From positions 1 to 31,230 of the IMG/VR virus record IMGVR_UViG_3300025120_000303: 31,230 bases of DNA; one strand, 5' to 3'. Under the pieces are notes generated by a model. That model ran no database searches. It was not told the DNA's origin and saw only the letters and a program-made list of their open reading frames with translations. The stretch is from a virus. A program made the translations under genes and the position numbers. Numbering within the stretch: position 1 is the first letter of the stretch; each line of letters opens with the position of its first letter. This document shows, piece after piece, positions 16,056 through 26,200 of the stretch.

Positions 16056-16808
16056 TTATCTAAATGGTTTACCACATATCCATAATACTAATGAATATCT
16101 AGTACCTCTTGTTATAGGTGTGACTTGATGATATGTATAAGACGGAAAAAATATTATAGAACCTTGTGGTCTTATTTCTTCGCATTCGTGGAATCTATCT
16201 CCACCTGAGTGGGGACCAAAATCAAATTTTAAATTACCACCATCATAAGCTCCTGGCTCATTTAAGTTAAGTGTCATAGATATTTTTCTAACTTTACCAA
16301 TTAGATTTTTATTTTCAGTATATTGATGACCTTCTTCTTTTTTTGTCACTCCAGGTGTAAATCTTTTATATGCTCTATTATGACACCCACCACCATCAGT
16401 ATGCCAGCCATAAAATTGTTTTACTCCATATTTTGTAAATTGTATATCTTCACCAAAGTCAATATCATACTTCCAACCAGATAAATTATTTGCCATTTTT
16501 AAAAAAGGCCATATTAAATCATAGACCCATTGATCATTAAACCAACAAGTTTCACTATCTCTTACATAAGAGTTTTTTTCAGTATCTTCAATACCCTCTT
16601 TTTTAAGTTGTTCGTGTGTTTTATCGTTTAATGGCTGTACTTCTTTAGTAAAATCTTGTTTGGCATTATTACCAAGTGTGGTAGCAGCTGTAGGTATACC
16701 TTGTTCTTTATTTTTTTTAAATATGGATTCACCATAATCAATGATGTCTTTACATTGTTTAGGCGATAAGGCACTTTTAAAAAAGTAATATGAATTACTA
16801 GGTTGCAT
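16056..16808 (-). CDS. 2OG-Fe(II) oxygenase, P4Hc type (250 aa)
   Basis: A 250-residue prolyl-4-hydroxylase-type dioxygenase with a complete canonical active site. Sequence FYGWHTDGGGCHN (about 132-144) gives H136-x-D138, SIIFFPSYTYHQVTPI gives distal H227, and RGTRYSLVLWICG gives R237 for the 2-oxoglutarate carboxylate. LNLNEPGAYDGGNLKFDFG (about 180-198) is the conserved strand between them. It resembles PKHD-type hydroxylases. It is the first of four consecutive oxygenase genes. An exact late promoter ends only about ten bases upstream of the ATG with no Shine-Dalgarno sequence, so its transcript could be nearly leaderless. Confidence 0.9.
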   Translation of the reverse strand: MQPSNSYYFFKSALSPKQCKDIIDYGESIFKKNKEQGIPTAATTLGNNAKQDFTKEVQPLNDKTHEQLKKEGIEDTEKNSYVRDSETCWFNDQWVYDLIWPFLKMANNLSGWKYDIDFGEDIQFTKYGVKQFYGWHTDGGGCHNRAYKRFTPGVTKKEEGHQYTENKNLIGKVRKISMTLNLNEPGAYDGGNLKFDFGPHSGGDRFHECEEIRPQGSIIFFPSYTYHQVTPITRGTRYSLVLWICGKPFR

Positions 16809-16817
16809 AATATAGAT

Positions 16818-16825
16818 TATTTATA
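16818..16825 (-). promoter_or_regulatory. T4-type late promoter before the oxygenase cluster
   Basis: Exact TATAAATA on the minus strand, only about ten bases from the ATG of the first oxygenase gene (16808). The predicted leader is a few bases long, unlike other late promoters in this window. It would drive the four-gene oxygenase cluster. Confidence 0.65.
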
Positions 16826-16838
16826 GTAGTTTAAAAAA

Positions 16839-17249
16839 TTACTTTTTTTGTACTTTGTTAAAATTTTCTACTATTCTTTTTATAAAAACCTCACCATGTT
16901 CAACATCAACAGTATAACCGTATAATGGTATTCTTACTTTACCCTCTGGTTTAGTAGCCAATCTATGACCTTGTAAACTTGGTTGAAAATTTGGTATATC
17001 TTTTGTACATTTTACCCATAGATTTTTTTCTAGGTCTATTTCAGGATAATCCGTTATCTTGTATTTTACTTTTAGTTGTTCAACAAACATATCTAAAGGA
17101 ATACCTGATTCAGCATTACCTTTAATATCTCTAATTATTTCTGTTATGATTCTTTTGAACTTTTCGTTGTTCATATCGTCCTGATTAAAAACTTTATCCA
17201 TTTCAGGCTCAGGACTTGGTATTTCTTTATCAAAATCTTCACTTGACAT
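16839..17249 (-). CDS. Unknown protein (136 aa)
   Basis: A 136-residue charged protein that I cannot assign. It has an acidic N-terminus (SSEDFDKEIPSPEPEMD), a helical middle with FKRIITEIIRDIKG, then a compact region with SGIPLDMFVEQLKVKY, LWVKC and a closing beta-rich stretch including RIPLYGYTVDVEHGEVFIKRIV. The start is set at the ATG at 17249: an AGGAG lies eight bases upstream of it, whereas the alternative GTG three codons earlier (17258) overlaps that AGGAG. It is preceded by a strong terminator (17291-17313) and an exact late promoter (17277-17284), so it heads its own unit ahead of the oxygenase cluster. No membrane segment is visible. Confidence 0.7.
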   Translation of the reverse strand: MSSEDFDKEIPSPEPEMDKVFNQDDMNNEKFKRIITEIIRDIKGNAESGIPLDMFVEQLKVKYKITDYPEIDLEKNLWVKCTKDIPNFQPSLQGHRLATKPEGKVRIPLYGYTVDVEHGEVFIKRIVENFNKVQKK

Positions 17250-17276
17250 TGTTATCACTCCTTATAGTTATCAAAG

Positions 17277-17284
17277 TATTTATA
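17277..17284 (-). promoter_or_regulatory. T4-type late promoter before the 136-aa gene
   Basis: Exact TATAAATA on the minus strand, 28 bases upstream of the ATG at 17249, with AAGGAG in the leader. It lies immediately downstream of the terminator at 17291-17313, marking a clean boundary between transcription units. Confidence 0.75.
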
Positions 17285-17290
17285 TAATAT

Positions 17291-17313
17291 AAAAAAGGCG
17301 TCCTAAGACGCCT
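17291..17313 (-). terminator. Intrinsic terminator after the glycine-rich fibre gene
   Basis: On the minus strand a perfect 7-bp stem (AGGCGTC with GACGCCT) with a TTAG loop is followed by a run of T bases (TTTTTT including the stem end). It starts 16 bases after the stop of the 505-residue gene. A GC-rich stem plus T-run is a textbook intrinsic terminator. Confidence 0.88.
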
Positions 17314-17328
17314 CTTTCTAAAATTGTA

Positions 17329-18846
17329 TTATGCTTTAACGATTATTATACCAGTACCACCTGTTGATCTAGGGTTGTCAGCAGGACCAGTTGCTTGTGG
17401 TCTTCCAGCACCACCAGATCCTCTACCATCTAAACCATCAGCAGGGAAAGTCACAGTTGGCGCAGGGTTTGGACCACCGCCTCCTGTACCACCAGCACCG
17501 TTTGCTCCAGCACCACCACCGGCGTAAACTACTGAAGTTGTTCCGTCTGCTATTGTATAAGCTTTTCCGTCACCACCATTTCCACCTGAACCTGGTTGTC
17601 CTGCAGTACCAGCGCCACCGCCGCCTCCTCCACTTGATCCACCATTGTTTCCGAAGCCATAAGCTCCTGATTGACCTGATTGAGTAGGTTGATTTGCTAT
17701 ACCAGCTGGTCCTTGTAGACCTCTACCTGATTGTCCACCACCACTTCCGGAACCTCCGGCTGTACCTGGTTGATAACCGATAATGTAAAATCCTTGTTTA
17801 CCAACACCACCACCTTTAGCAGTTAATGTTCCAAATACTGAATCTTGTCCATTTGAATATTCACCACCACCACCGACTGTGACTGATACTTGCGTACCTG
17901 GTGATACAGTAAATCCTGGAACAAATATTAATCCACCAGCTCCACCGCCACCATTATTTCCGTGTACTGCTGGGTCTGCACCTGTTGGACGAGAACCAGG
18001 ATAACCTCTTGATCCACCTCCACCAGCAATTACTAGTACATCTACTGCAGATGTTCCTGATGGAACAGCGTATTGACCAGATGCTGTTATTGTTGTAAAA
18101 CTTGGACCAACGACTGTGATTGAAAAATCTCTAAATGCAATGTTTGAGTTTGCGTCTGTTGCTTTTAGTCTAAAATTATAAACTGTATCACTTGTAGGTA
18201 AAGTACCTGAGACAGAACCAGTAATAGTTGCTCTTCCACTATCACTTGTCATTGCCAATCCTGGTGGGAAAGCACCTGATTCTAATTCAAATACTGGGTC
18301 ACTTCCTGATTCTGGGTCAGCAGCTTCTACAAGGAAAGTTCCTGATGCTCTACAACTACCTAGTGAACCAGCGTTTGTTGTAAAAGTTGGAGCGCCATCA
18401 ACATTAAGTTGATTTTCTAATACCACTGTTAAACCTGTACCATTTGTGACTGATACATCATAAGGTTCGTTAGCGTTTAAAAAGTTTGATCTAGCAGCAA
18501 CACAAGTTAATTGTGTTAAACTATCAATCGTCACAGAGTTAAATGCTACATTAGCACCACCGTTAGTAATTAATTTTGCTGTTGTACCTGAGTTAAATCC
18601 TGTACCTGTAATAACAAAACTCTTTGTTCCCGAACCATCTAATCTTTTTACAGATGTAGGAGCTATACCTGTCACTGTGGGTGGTTGAATACCTATATTG
18701 CTTGTGTTAGTTTTTCTTAATTGGTTAAGAGATGTATCATAAATTAAAACCTTATCATCATTAGCTACCTGAGATGAAGTAGGGTTTTCTGTTAGACCAC
18801 TAACCACACTTTGTTGTAAATTTGTATTTCTAATTTTTCCTGCCAT
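17329..18846 (-). CDS. Ig-like and glycine-rich adhesin / tail fibre protein (505 aa)
   Basis: A 505-residue modular protein with a short N-terminal segment (1-50), an IPT/TIG-like domain (about 54-148; PPTVTGIAPTSVKR, FVITGTGFNSGT), a cadherin or putative-Ig-like domain (about 150-247; PVFELESGAFPPGLAM, YNFRLKATDANSNIAFRDFSI), and a long glycine-rich C-terminal domain (about 250-505) with VDVLVIAGGGG, GGGGAGGLIFVPGF, VSVTVGGGG and GGGG-rich loops, ending TGIIIVKA. Glycine-rich domains of this type occur in receptor-binding adhesins such as T-even gp38 and in marine phage fibres. It is a strong candidate for a host-recognition protein. The gene ends in a terminator. AAGGAGAAAAATTATG gives a good ribosome binding site. 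Confidence 0.82.
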   Translation of the reverse strand: MAGKIRNTNLQQSVVSGLTENPTSSQVANDDKVLIYDTSLNQLRKTNTSNIGIQPPTVTGIAPTSVKRLDGSGTKSFVITGTGFNSGTTAKLITNGGANVAFNSVTIDSLTQLTCVAARSNFLNANEPYDVSVTNGTGLTVVLENQLNVDGAPTFTTNAGSLGSCRASGTFLVEAADPESGSDPVFELESGAFPPGLAMTSDSGRATITGSVSGTLPTSDTVYNFRLKATDANSNIAFRDFSITVVGPSFTTITASGQYAVPSGTSAVDVLVIAGGGGSRGYPGSRPTGADPAVHGNNGGGGAGGLIFVPGFTVSPGTQVSVTVGGGGEYSNGQDSVFGTLTAKGGGVGKQGFYIIGYQPGTAGGSGSGGGQSGRGLQGPAGIANQPTQSGQSGAYGFGNNGGSSGGGGGGAGTAGQPGSGGNGGDGKAYTIADGTTSVVYAGGGAGANGAGGTGGGGPNPAPTVTFPADGLDGRGSGGAGRPQATGPADNPRSTGGTGIIIVKA

Positions 18847-18857
18847 AATTTTTCTCC

Positions 18858-19100
18858 TTAACCTGGAAACTCTTTAACGACTAAATCGTCAGCAGCTTCT
18901 GGTGCTACTACCATTGTTAATGCTGTACCTGATATTGAAAAATCAGCTGATTTTGATTGAACAACACCATTCAAAGTCACCATTACTTTATCTTCAGTCA
19001 TACCTTGAGTCACTACAAAAGCAACTGTTGACCCATCGGTAGTCATAGCTCTTACTTTAATCTCTGTAGGTCTATCTTTTCCATTTATATATCTTACCAT
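18858..19100 (-). CDS. Single-module fibre-repeat protein (80 aa)
   Basis: An 80-residue protein that consists almost entirely of one copy of an Ig-like module: TDGSTVAFVVTQGMTEDKVMVTLNGVVQ, DFSISGTALTMVVAPEA. The same module occurs twice in the partial gene at 30320-31230 and once near the C-terminus of the 2093-residue protein. As a free-standing domain it may decorate or extend a fibre. It lies 11 bases before the 505-residue adhesin gene and likely shares its transcript. No enzymatic motif is present. Confidence 0.7.
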   Translation of the reverse strand: MVRYINGKDRPTEIKVRAMTTDGSTVAFVVTQGMTEDKVMVTLNGVVQSKSADFSISGTALTMVVAPEAADDLVVKEFPG

Positions 19101-19129
19101 TGTATTACCTTTAAACTCTTATTGTGTTA

Positions 19130-19498
19130 TTACACATCTTCTAAAACTGAACATACAACATCAATAGATGAAGTTGCAGAGGCTTCAGCTCTTAAAACAT
19201 CGGCATTAGTACCGTCATTTTGTAAAACTATCTTATTACCTTGCATTATTTCAACTGTTGTATTACCTGGAACTTTTAAACCGTTAACGATATAAGCATC
19301 GTTAGTACCATCTTCATTATCTAAAAATAGTCCTACTGTTCTCTCTGCTGCGTTTTTATTACAAACAGATATACCTATAACGATACTTTCTAAAGCTGAT
19401 GAACCAGCACCTGCTGGTACTGTATATATTACAGCTCCTGAAGCACCTGTTCCTGTTCCGACATTCGGTTTTGCGAATCTTTTAAAATCGTTAGCCAT
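19130..19498 (-). CDS. Small virion structural-type protein (122 aa)
   Basis: A 122-residue, Ala/Gly/Thr-rich beta protein: VIYTVPAGAGSSALESIVIGISVCNK, TVGLFLDNEDG, and GNKIVLQNDGTNADVLRAEASA. This pattern is familiar from small structural proteins of T4-like cyanophages, where a jelly-roll-like domain is likely; I cannot give a gene number. An exact late promoter lies upstream (19526-19533), with AAAGGAAAATAACAATG as ribosome binding site. It heads the unit running to the terminator at 17291-17313. A fibre or capsid accessory role is inferred from context. Confidence 0.7.
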   Translation of the reverse strand: MANDFKRFAKPNVGTGTGASGAVIYTVPAGAGSSALESIVIGISVCNKNAAERTVGLFLDNEDGTNDAYIVNGLKVPGNTTVEIMQGNKIVLQNDGTNADVLRAEASATSSIDVVCSVLEDV

Positions 19499-19525
19499 TG
19501 TTATTTTCCTTTATTCTCTTATATT

Positions 19526-19533
19526 TATTTATA
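19526..19533 (-). promoter_or_regulatory. T4-type late promoter before the 122-aa gene
   Basis: Exact TATAAATA on the minus strand, 27 bases upstream of the ATG at 19498. It lies just downstream of the hairpin at 19550-19569 and would drive the 122-, 80- and 505-residue genes. Confidence 0.72.
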
Positions 19534-19549
19534 TCACCATTAATCTTAA

Positions 19550-19569
19550 CACTAAAATTATTTTTAGTG
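19550..19569 (-). terminator. Possible terminator hairpin after the 137-aa gene
   Basis: A perfect 8-bp inverted repeat (CACTAAAA, loop ATAA on the minus strand, TTTTAGTG) lies 13 bases after the stop at 19583. The stem is AT-rich and followed only by TTAAGATT, so termination strength is doubtful. Its position just ahead of a late promoter mirrors the stronger terminators in this window. Confidence 0.45.
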
Positions 19570-19582
19570 AAAAAACAATAAT

Positions 19583-19996
19583 TTATCCTAATGCTATCGC
19601 TTGAGCGATGGCAAAGGGTTGAGTTGCAACAGTTTTTCCACCCATAGTCATAGTACCTGCCGCTATTGTACCACTAGCAGTCACACTAGTTATACCACTT
19701 ACAGTATTGTCTAATGATACCGTCAAAGTATCAGTAGCACTTACTACTGCGTTAATATTGTTAGACCCTACTACATTTAAAGTGTCACCACCTGATATAG
19801 CTTGAGTTGTTGAAGTCGAATCTCTTAAAGTAAATGAAGAAGTAGCTCCAAAAGCCTCATTAATAGCACCCACTAGACTAGACTTATGACTAGTGCTCAA
19901 TGTAGTTAAATCACCAATATCTGTACCCGCAGTTAAATTGTATGTGGTACGAAAAGTATTTAGTGTATCTGTTGTTGCTACTGATCTTATTGCCAT
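19583..19996 (-). CDS. Small fibre-like protein with conserved C-terminal tag (137 aa)
   Basis: A 137-residue Thr/Ser-rich protein. The segment NLTAGTDIGDLTTLSTSHKSSLVGAINEAFG (about 20-50) is a module seen in phage fibre and tail proteins, followed by beta repeats ending in TASGTIAAGTMTMGGK. The last ten residues, FAIAQAIALG, are identical to those of the 372-residue fibre protein at 11034-12152, with different codons. The shared tail suggests both proteins dock to or are handled by the same partner. A GATAAATA late-promoter-like element lies seven bases before the ATG at 19996. Confidence 0.7.
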   Translation of the reverse strand: MAIRSVATTDTLNTFRTTYNLTAGTDIGDLTTLSTSHKSSLVGAINEAFGATSSFTLRDSTSTTQAISGGDTLNVVGSNNINAVVSATDTLTVSLDNTVSGITSVTASGTIAAGTMTMGGKTVATQPFAIAQAIALG

Positions 19997-19997
19997 C

Positions 19998-20216
19998 TTA
20001 CTTATTTATCCCTTTAATCAATTCTTTGATTTCTCTTAACTCTGCCTTTAGATTATTTATCTCTTTTACAGCACTTCTTATTTCGTCACCACTTTTCTCT
20101 CTCGCTCTTGCTCTTGCCATATACAAAGAATATTCTGAAGTATTAGTATTAATAATACCATTTGTCTTAATATCTCTTACTAAACTTTCAAATCCTTGTA
20201 CTCTTACTCTGCTCAT
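19998..20216 (-). CDS. Small coiled-coil protein (72 aa)
   Basis: A 72-residue highly charged protein: RVQGFESLVRDIKTNGIINTNTSEYSLYMARARAREKSGDE, then a Lys/Glu/Leu heptad-like helix (EINNLKAELREIKELIKGI, about 50-70). Similar small proteins occur near the baseplate and fibre genes of T4-like marine phages, in my recollection, but no function is known to me. It overlaps the stop of the 2093-residue gene by one base (TAATG), so translation is coupled. It could be a small connector or chaperone for the giant protein, by position only. Confidence 0.7.
   Translation of the reverse strand: MSRVRVQGFESLVRDIKTNGIINTNTSEYSLYMARARAREKSGDEIRSAVKEINNLKAELREIKELIKGINK
20003..20010 (-). promoter_or_regulatory. 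Late-promoter-like element before the 137-aa gene
   Basis: GATAAATA on the minus strand, one mismatch from TATAAATA, located at the end of the 72-residue gene and seven bases before the ATG at 19996. The leader would be very short; weak support. Confidence 0.3.
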
Positions 20217-23200
20217 TATACTGCCAATGCTATTGCTCTAAAGTCTTTTAATCTTGCTGGTAAAGCTGATACTGTACCATTAAATATTACTTTAATTTGG
20301 AAAGATGTAAATTCAGGTAAATCTTTTTTACTAAATTTGTGATCTTTAAAATCTAAGTCTAATACTACATCGCCTGTTGATGGATCAACCGATACATCTG
20401 AAGTACCATCTGAATTAAATGGTGTAAATGGAATATCTTCAATTCTTCTAGTTTCTTCACCACCTGATAATCTAAAGAAGCATTTGATAGATGAAGTTGA
20501 TCTTACACTAGCAGCCAATCTAATATCTAATGCTGTTGAAGTATTAGATAAGTTAATTGGTTTAGTTATATAAGACCCTGCTGAAGATCCACCTTCAGTT
20601 GCTGTGTCTTCTTCAAAATCAACTGTGTTTGTAATTTTTGCTATAATTTTTGAACCACTTGCTGGTGCAACACCCATAGTTAGAGTTGTACCTGAAACTG
20701 TAAAGTCATCAATAGGTTGTAATTTTTTTCCATCTTTTTTAACAGATAGTATGTGAACACTACTTGGTGTTCCACTTATTGTGAATGCTACTGTAGAGCC
20801 ATCACCTGTCAATGTACTTGTAGATGATACTGTAGGATTGTTTAATCTATTTGAAATCGCAAAAGAGTTAATTCTTTTTAAATCAATTACTGGCGATAAA
20901 TTAGAGTTTGATGAACTCATCACTAAATTTATAACCAAAGATTTAGATCCTGACATTTCATTTGTTTGGTTAATGTCACTTGCTACCAATCTTGGATTGT
21001 CAAAGTAATAGTTATCTCCTAATACTATATTTTCTGTGTCTGCCGTAGATTGTAAACTAAATGCTGTTTCTGAACCATGTACAGATTTACCACTTGTTGT
21101 TCTCATTGTACCTGACAAAGCTGTATCAGGGTGTACTACTGAACCAATTTGTGGTTGTAATACATCAAATAATCTATTTTGTGTAGCTGTCACAACTGAA
21201 CCACCAACATCGCCTGTTGCATTTGCTGTTCCGGCAGTTGTAATATCATAACTGTCTAAAGTTATATTTGAAATACTTGTATATGTTCCATTAATCGCAG
21301 AGTGTGCGATACCGTTATATGTACCTGCGGCAACACCAGCAATTGTGACATTATCAGTTAAAGAATGCATACCATGGTTTTTATGGAATATTCTTATAAG
21401 ACCAGTGCCGTTAAATGTTCTAATAGGATTACTGTTTAAAGTTTTTACAGGTAAAGAAGCATTTGCTAATGAAAGTGTTCCTGAAGCTGATGTATCAAAT
21501 ACTGCTTTTTTCAAAACAAATTTCATATCTTCCATTTGTTCAGGTGTCCAAGTACGATAGTTAGCAGATTTAAATAACACACCACTTGATGGTTGTTTAG
21601 ATACTGTTCTATCTGAATCTAATGCTTTCTCGCCTAGTCTAGCAATGTAAGCAGTATAGTCAGTTGAGTCTGAATATAATACCATACAATACTCAACACC
21701 CTCTTGTAAATAAACAGGAGAATCAAAAGTAAATGTAGTTGCTGTAGAACCATCTGTACTTGTATTTACAGAACCTGGATTTAAATATTTTTGTGCGAAC
21801 GGTATAACTTTTTGTCCAGGATAACCATTGACCATATTTCTTATTTCTGCTCTTACTGGAATAGTAGATGATTTAGTAGCAAAATAAGCGTTCATACTTG
21901 TTATAAAAATACCATCTGCATCATCAACTATAAATGATTGTGCTAATGGATCTCCTCCACCATCACGCCCTCCACCGCCATCCTGCCTTGCAGGTTGTCT
22001 AATAGCAACAACTCTACTTGCTGTTCTAGTTGTTGATTGTGTTGATGTCACAGTTGTTCTAACTGTTCTAGCTTCTCTTGTAGAAATAATCGCTTCTTGC
22101 GTTGTTTCTAATAAACCTTTTGCGTCATAATCAGCTTCTGCTGATGTAGCAACATTTGTTCTATCTTGGTTGTTTGTAGATGAAGCTGTTAATCTGAATA
22201 CTCTTTTACCTGTTCGCCATTTAGGATTAGATGTATTATTTGGATCAGGTATAGCAAATGTACCTTTTACATAACCATTAACATCTGTCACTATACTACC
22301 ACCTAATGATCCACCGTCTGGAGTAATATATGCAGCAATTGCTATGTTATCAAAAAAACCAAAAACTTTAGTGTTAGGTCTCATTCCATAAGCTTGAAAT
22401 TCTATTGTTCTACTTCTTATGAAAGGAATAAAGTTTACTGACATAACTCTAGCACCTAAACTTTGTCTTACTGATTGAGGCACTATTGTTGTTCTAACAC
22501 CAGCTCTTGTTTGTACAACATCTGTACTAGTTGATTGTACTAAAGCATTTCCTTGCCATCTTTGTGATGATCTTGGATTACCTGACCATTGATCTTGCCA
22601 TTCATTCCATTCTGTACCAACTGGTATTTCCTGTGAATTATTAGATAATCCTAATTCTTCTCTTAAATTATCAAATGTTCCATTCACATTTAAAACTAAT
22701 TCAGGAGCAACTCTAGTTTCTTTCCATTCATCAACAGGTGGGTCTAAAGCTATATCTCCTATCCAATCAAATACTAAGAAAGGATTTAAATTTTCTGTTT
22801 TAGTTGCATATGGTTGTTCTATGTAAGTTGCTTCTGTGTATGGTAAAGTCACCAAGTCACCTGTCTTAGCGTAATTAGCTGCTGTTCTATCTGCTGCTAA
22901 TATAGCAGTTAAATCATCATCAACTTCCTCTAATTCTACAACATCTTCATTGAAAGGTGTTCTTGCCTCACCTCTTGCTCTATCTATTGAAAGTTTGTAA
23001 TCATTATTTCCAACATCACCAACATTGTGACCTGAAAAATTATCTACAACAAAACCATTTTTAAATCTATCTAAACCATCATCATCTTGTATTTGTAGTG
23101 ATTGTGCATCAGCTTCTAATAAAGATAACTGAGTATAATATTCTACATTTTTAATTCTATTTTCTAGTGAGCCAATATCTCTCATTGTATATCTACTATT

Positions 23201-26200
23201 ATCTTCTTTATCTACAATAACATCAGAAGTTTTTAAAGTATAACTTGGTATTGTTAAAGTTGCTAATAATAAATGACCATCTAAATTACCTGGCTCTAAA
23301 GGACTAATAGCACTAGCGCCTTTTAATACTTTTATTACACCATTTCTAGTAATAAAAATTTTATCTATTCTATTTAAAAAGAACTCAAAGTCTGTTGTTA
23401 TGTCTGAATTAAATTGTGGTATATCAATAGTTGAAGCACCTGTACCATCAAAACTTCTATCTGAAGTACCTGAATTAATAGTTGAAGCATCATCTACTCT
23501 AGGTCTGAAATCTAAACTATCTCTTAATTCTACTTTATCACCAGTTGTATCTGAAGTATAACTTGGAATATCTTCATAGTCAATTACACCTGCATAAGAA
23601 TCTACATCAAAATAATCACCTGAACCATGAGAGAAGAAATCAAAATTTACTAATAGTTGACCAGTTGGTTTTAATGCACCTGGTTTTAATTTTAATCTAC
23701 CAATGTCATAGAAATTATCTCTTTGACCATTATCTAAATCAAATCTACTTGTTATATCTGTATGTGAACTTGTAGCTGTTGTTCCAAACGCAGGCGACAT
23801 ATACACATTATTAATTTTGAAAATATCTGCTTTAGCTAGACCAATAACACCACTTTCAATAATAGTTTGTGATGATATGTTTACAGTTGAAGCACTACTT
23901 AAAGTTTTTGTTTTTGAACCAGCAACTGTTCTAACAACCGTTGCTAAAATTTTTACTTTATGACCAGCAAAGTTAGCACCAAAATCTAGTGTTAAAGTTT
24001 TACCAGTTGGAGACCCACCTAAAACAAATAATGCATCACCTTCGTGGTTATTACCAGATAAATTTAATACATCACCAACAGCGCCTGTTCCACCAGAACC
24101 AGTTGTCATAACAGTGACAGTAAAGTCATCACTTGCGTTTGAAGCAAAAGTTTCATTTGTACCAGCTGTAATAGTGACATCACCGTTTGATGATAATGTA
24201 CCTGTAAAGTTTCTTCTTACATTAAAGTTTGTATCTGTTGCACCACTATTAGCTGTAGTTTTTAAAGTCTTAATAGTAATATGTGGTAGATTAAATATTG
24301 AAGTATTGTTTTCAGGATTTGTAAGTTTTGATCTTTTTCTTGTCAATACTGAAGCTGTTGATACATCACTTCCACCAACATTTGCTGATAATTCTAATTC
24401 TGTTTGAGATACAATATACTTAACTGTACCACTTACTGTACCACCAGCGTTATTTTTAAATTCAACTGAATCACCTATCTTTAAATCTGTTGTAAAGTTT
24501 GTACCTTTACCAAATACGGTTGCATCACTATTTGCTACTGTGACATTACCTGTAATTGTAGTATTTGTTCCATAAGTAGATGTTGTATCTGCGTCTGATG
24601 TATATGCAGGAGAACCTGCCATACCAATTTGTTTAACTGCAGTTATATCTCTTGTACTAACTCCTTTTAATCCTAAAGTATCAGCTTGAATTGTTGCTGA
24701 CGCAGAAGAAGTAGCACCTGTGATTATTTCACCAGCACTAAAAGTACCTTCTACATTAGATACTACACAAACTGTGTGAGCCATTGTAGGACCAGTTGTA
24801 TGCGCAGTGACATTCTGTGATGTTGTTCCATCTGCACCAAATAAAGCAAAAGTATTAGTAGTTGCATTTCTTACTGTGAAAACACCTGGTGTATATGCGC
24901 CACTAGCTATTTGAAAATTACCACCAGAAATAGTTATTTGTTGTCCATCATTAAAACCATGAGCATTCAAAGTCACAATACCTGGATCTGCTACTGAGAT
25001 AGATGTTGCTGCCGCTGATTTAGTAGCAGTAATACTTTGTACTATACCTGTTGCGCCAGAAGTTGCACCTGATATTACTTCACCTGTTGTAAATGAAGCA
25101 GATGTTGTTAAATTTAAGTGTGTAAACATCTCAATGTCAAATAAGAAATGTCTATAAATTGAAGATGTTGCGTTTATATCACTTGCTTCAGTTGCAGATA
25201 CAGTTTCAAAACCACGAGATTTAGCACGACCAATTTGTGGTACAGTTGTACCTACTGTTGATTGTTGCGTTCCTCTAACTGCTGTTGCAGTATCAAATAA
25301 GTTAACTGTTTTAAATGCCTCTACATCACCAGAAACAAATCCTATATCTGGTTGACCATAAACATTGTTTACAGAAATAAAGTTTTTTATATTAAATCTT
25401 GTTTTGTGATTATTTGCTGTTTCAAAATCTCTTGCCTTTTCAACATCAACAAAAGTTGTTCCAATTCTTTCAGATTCATAACCTTTTACATAAGCTTTAA
25501 ATGGTGATACACCAAGAGCTAATTTAGTAGCCAATCCACCATTACCACTTGTATAGATACCTCTATTATTACCTGATATTAAATGTTCCCTAACATCAAA
25601 GTCTGGATTAGTTAAAACATAATCACCTGATTCGTCAAATGTTCTACGAGCTAATGTATCTTCTAATACAGCATATTCTGTATTTCTAACAATAGATTTT
25701 GTTATTCCTTCTTCTACTCTAGCAATTTCATAAAAATTTTCATCTTCAGTTGAAGATAATGTTTTTTTAGCAAGTGCTAGTAATATTTTAAATCTGTGTG
25801 CGCCTGGAGCATTAGAATTTGATGAACCAGCTGCGTTATCATTCAAACTATTATCATCATTAGGCGTCACAAAACTTTCTGTGACTGAAAAACCTACTCT
25901 ATATGATGGTGCGTTTGTATATTTGTCTAATATTAAAGTTGATGTATCTATTTGAACAAAGAAACCATTGATATAATATACACCTGATTGAATTTTTGCG
26001 GCAGAACCTGTATGAGTAGTTGCTACAACTGCTGATAAAGAAACACTATCACTATTTGTTCCTGTAATTGTTTCGCCATCTGAGAATACGAAACTTGTAT
26101 TGTTTGTTCCTGTCTTATTATATTTTACATATAAAGTATTAGGGTCAGTTCCGTCTGTTGCATCTGTTCCAGTAATCTCTGCGATTACCCCTGAAGTACC

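Noticed and set aside
17256-17258. GTG start for the 136-residue gene
   Set aside because: It overlaps the AGGAG that serves the ATG nine bases downstream at the proper distance.
17400-18010. CRISPR-like or simple DNA repeat array
   Set aside because: The repetitive look comes from codons for glycine-rich protein loops; there are no regular spacers or identical repeats.
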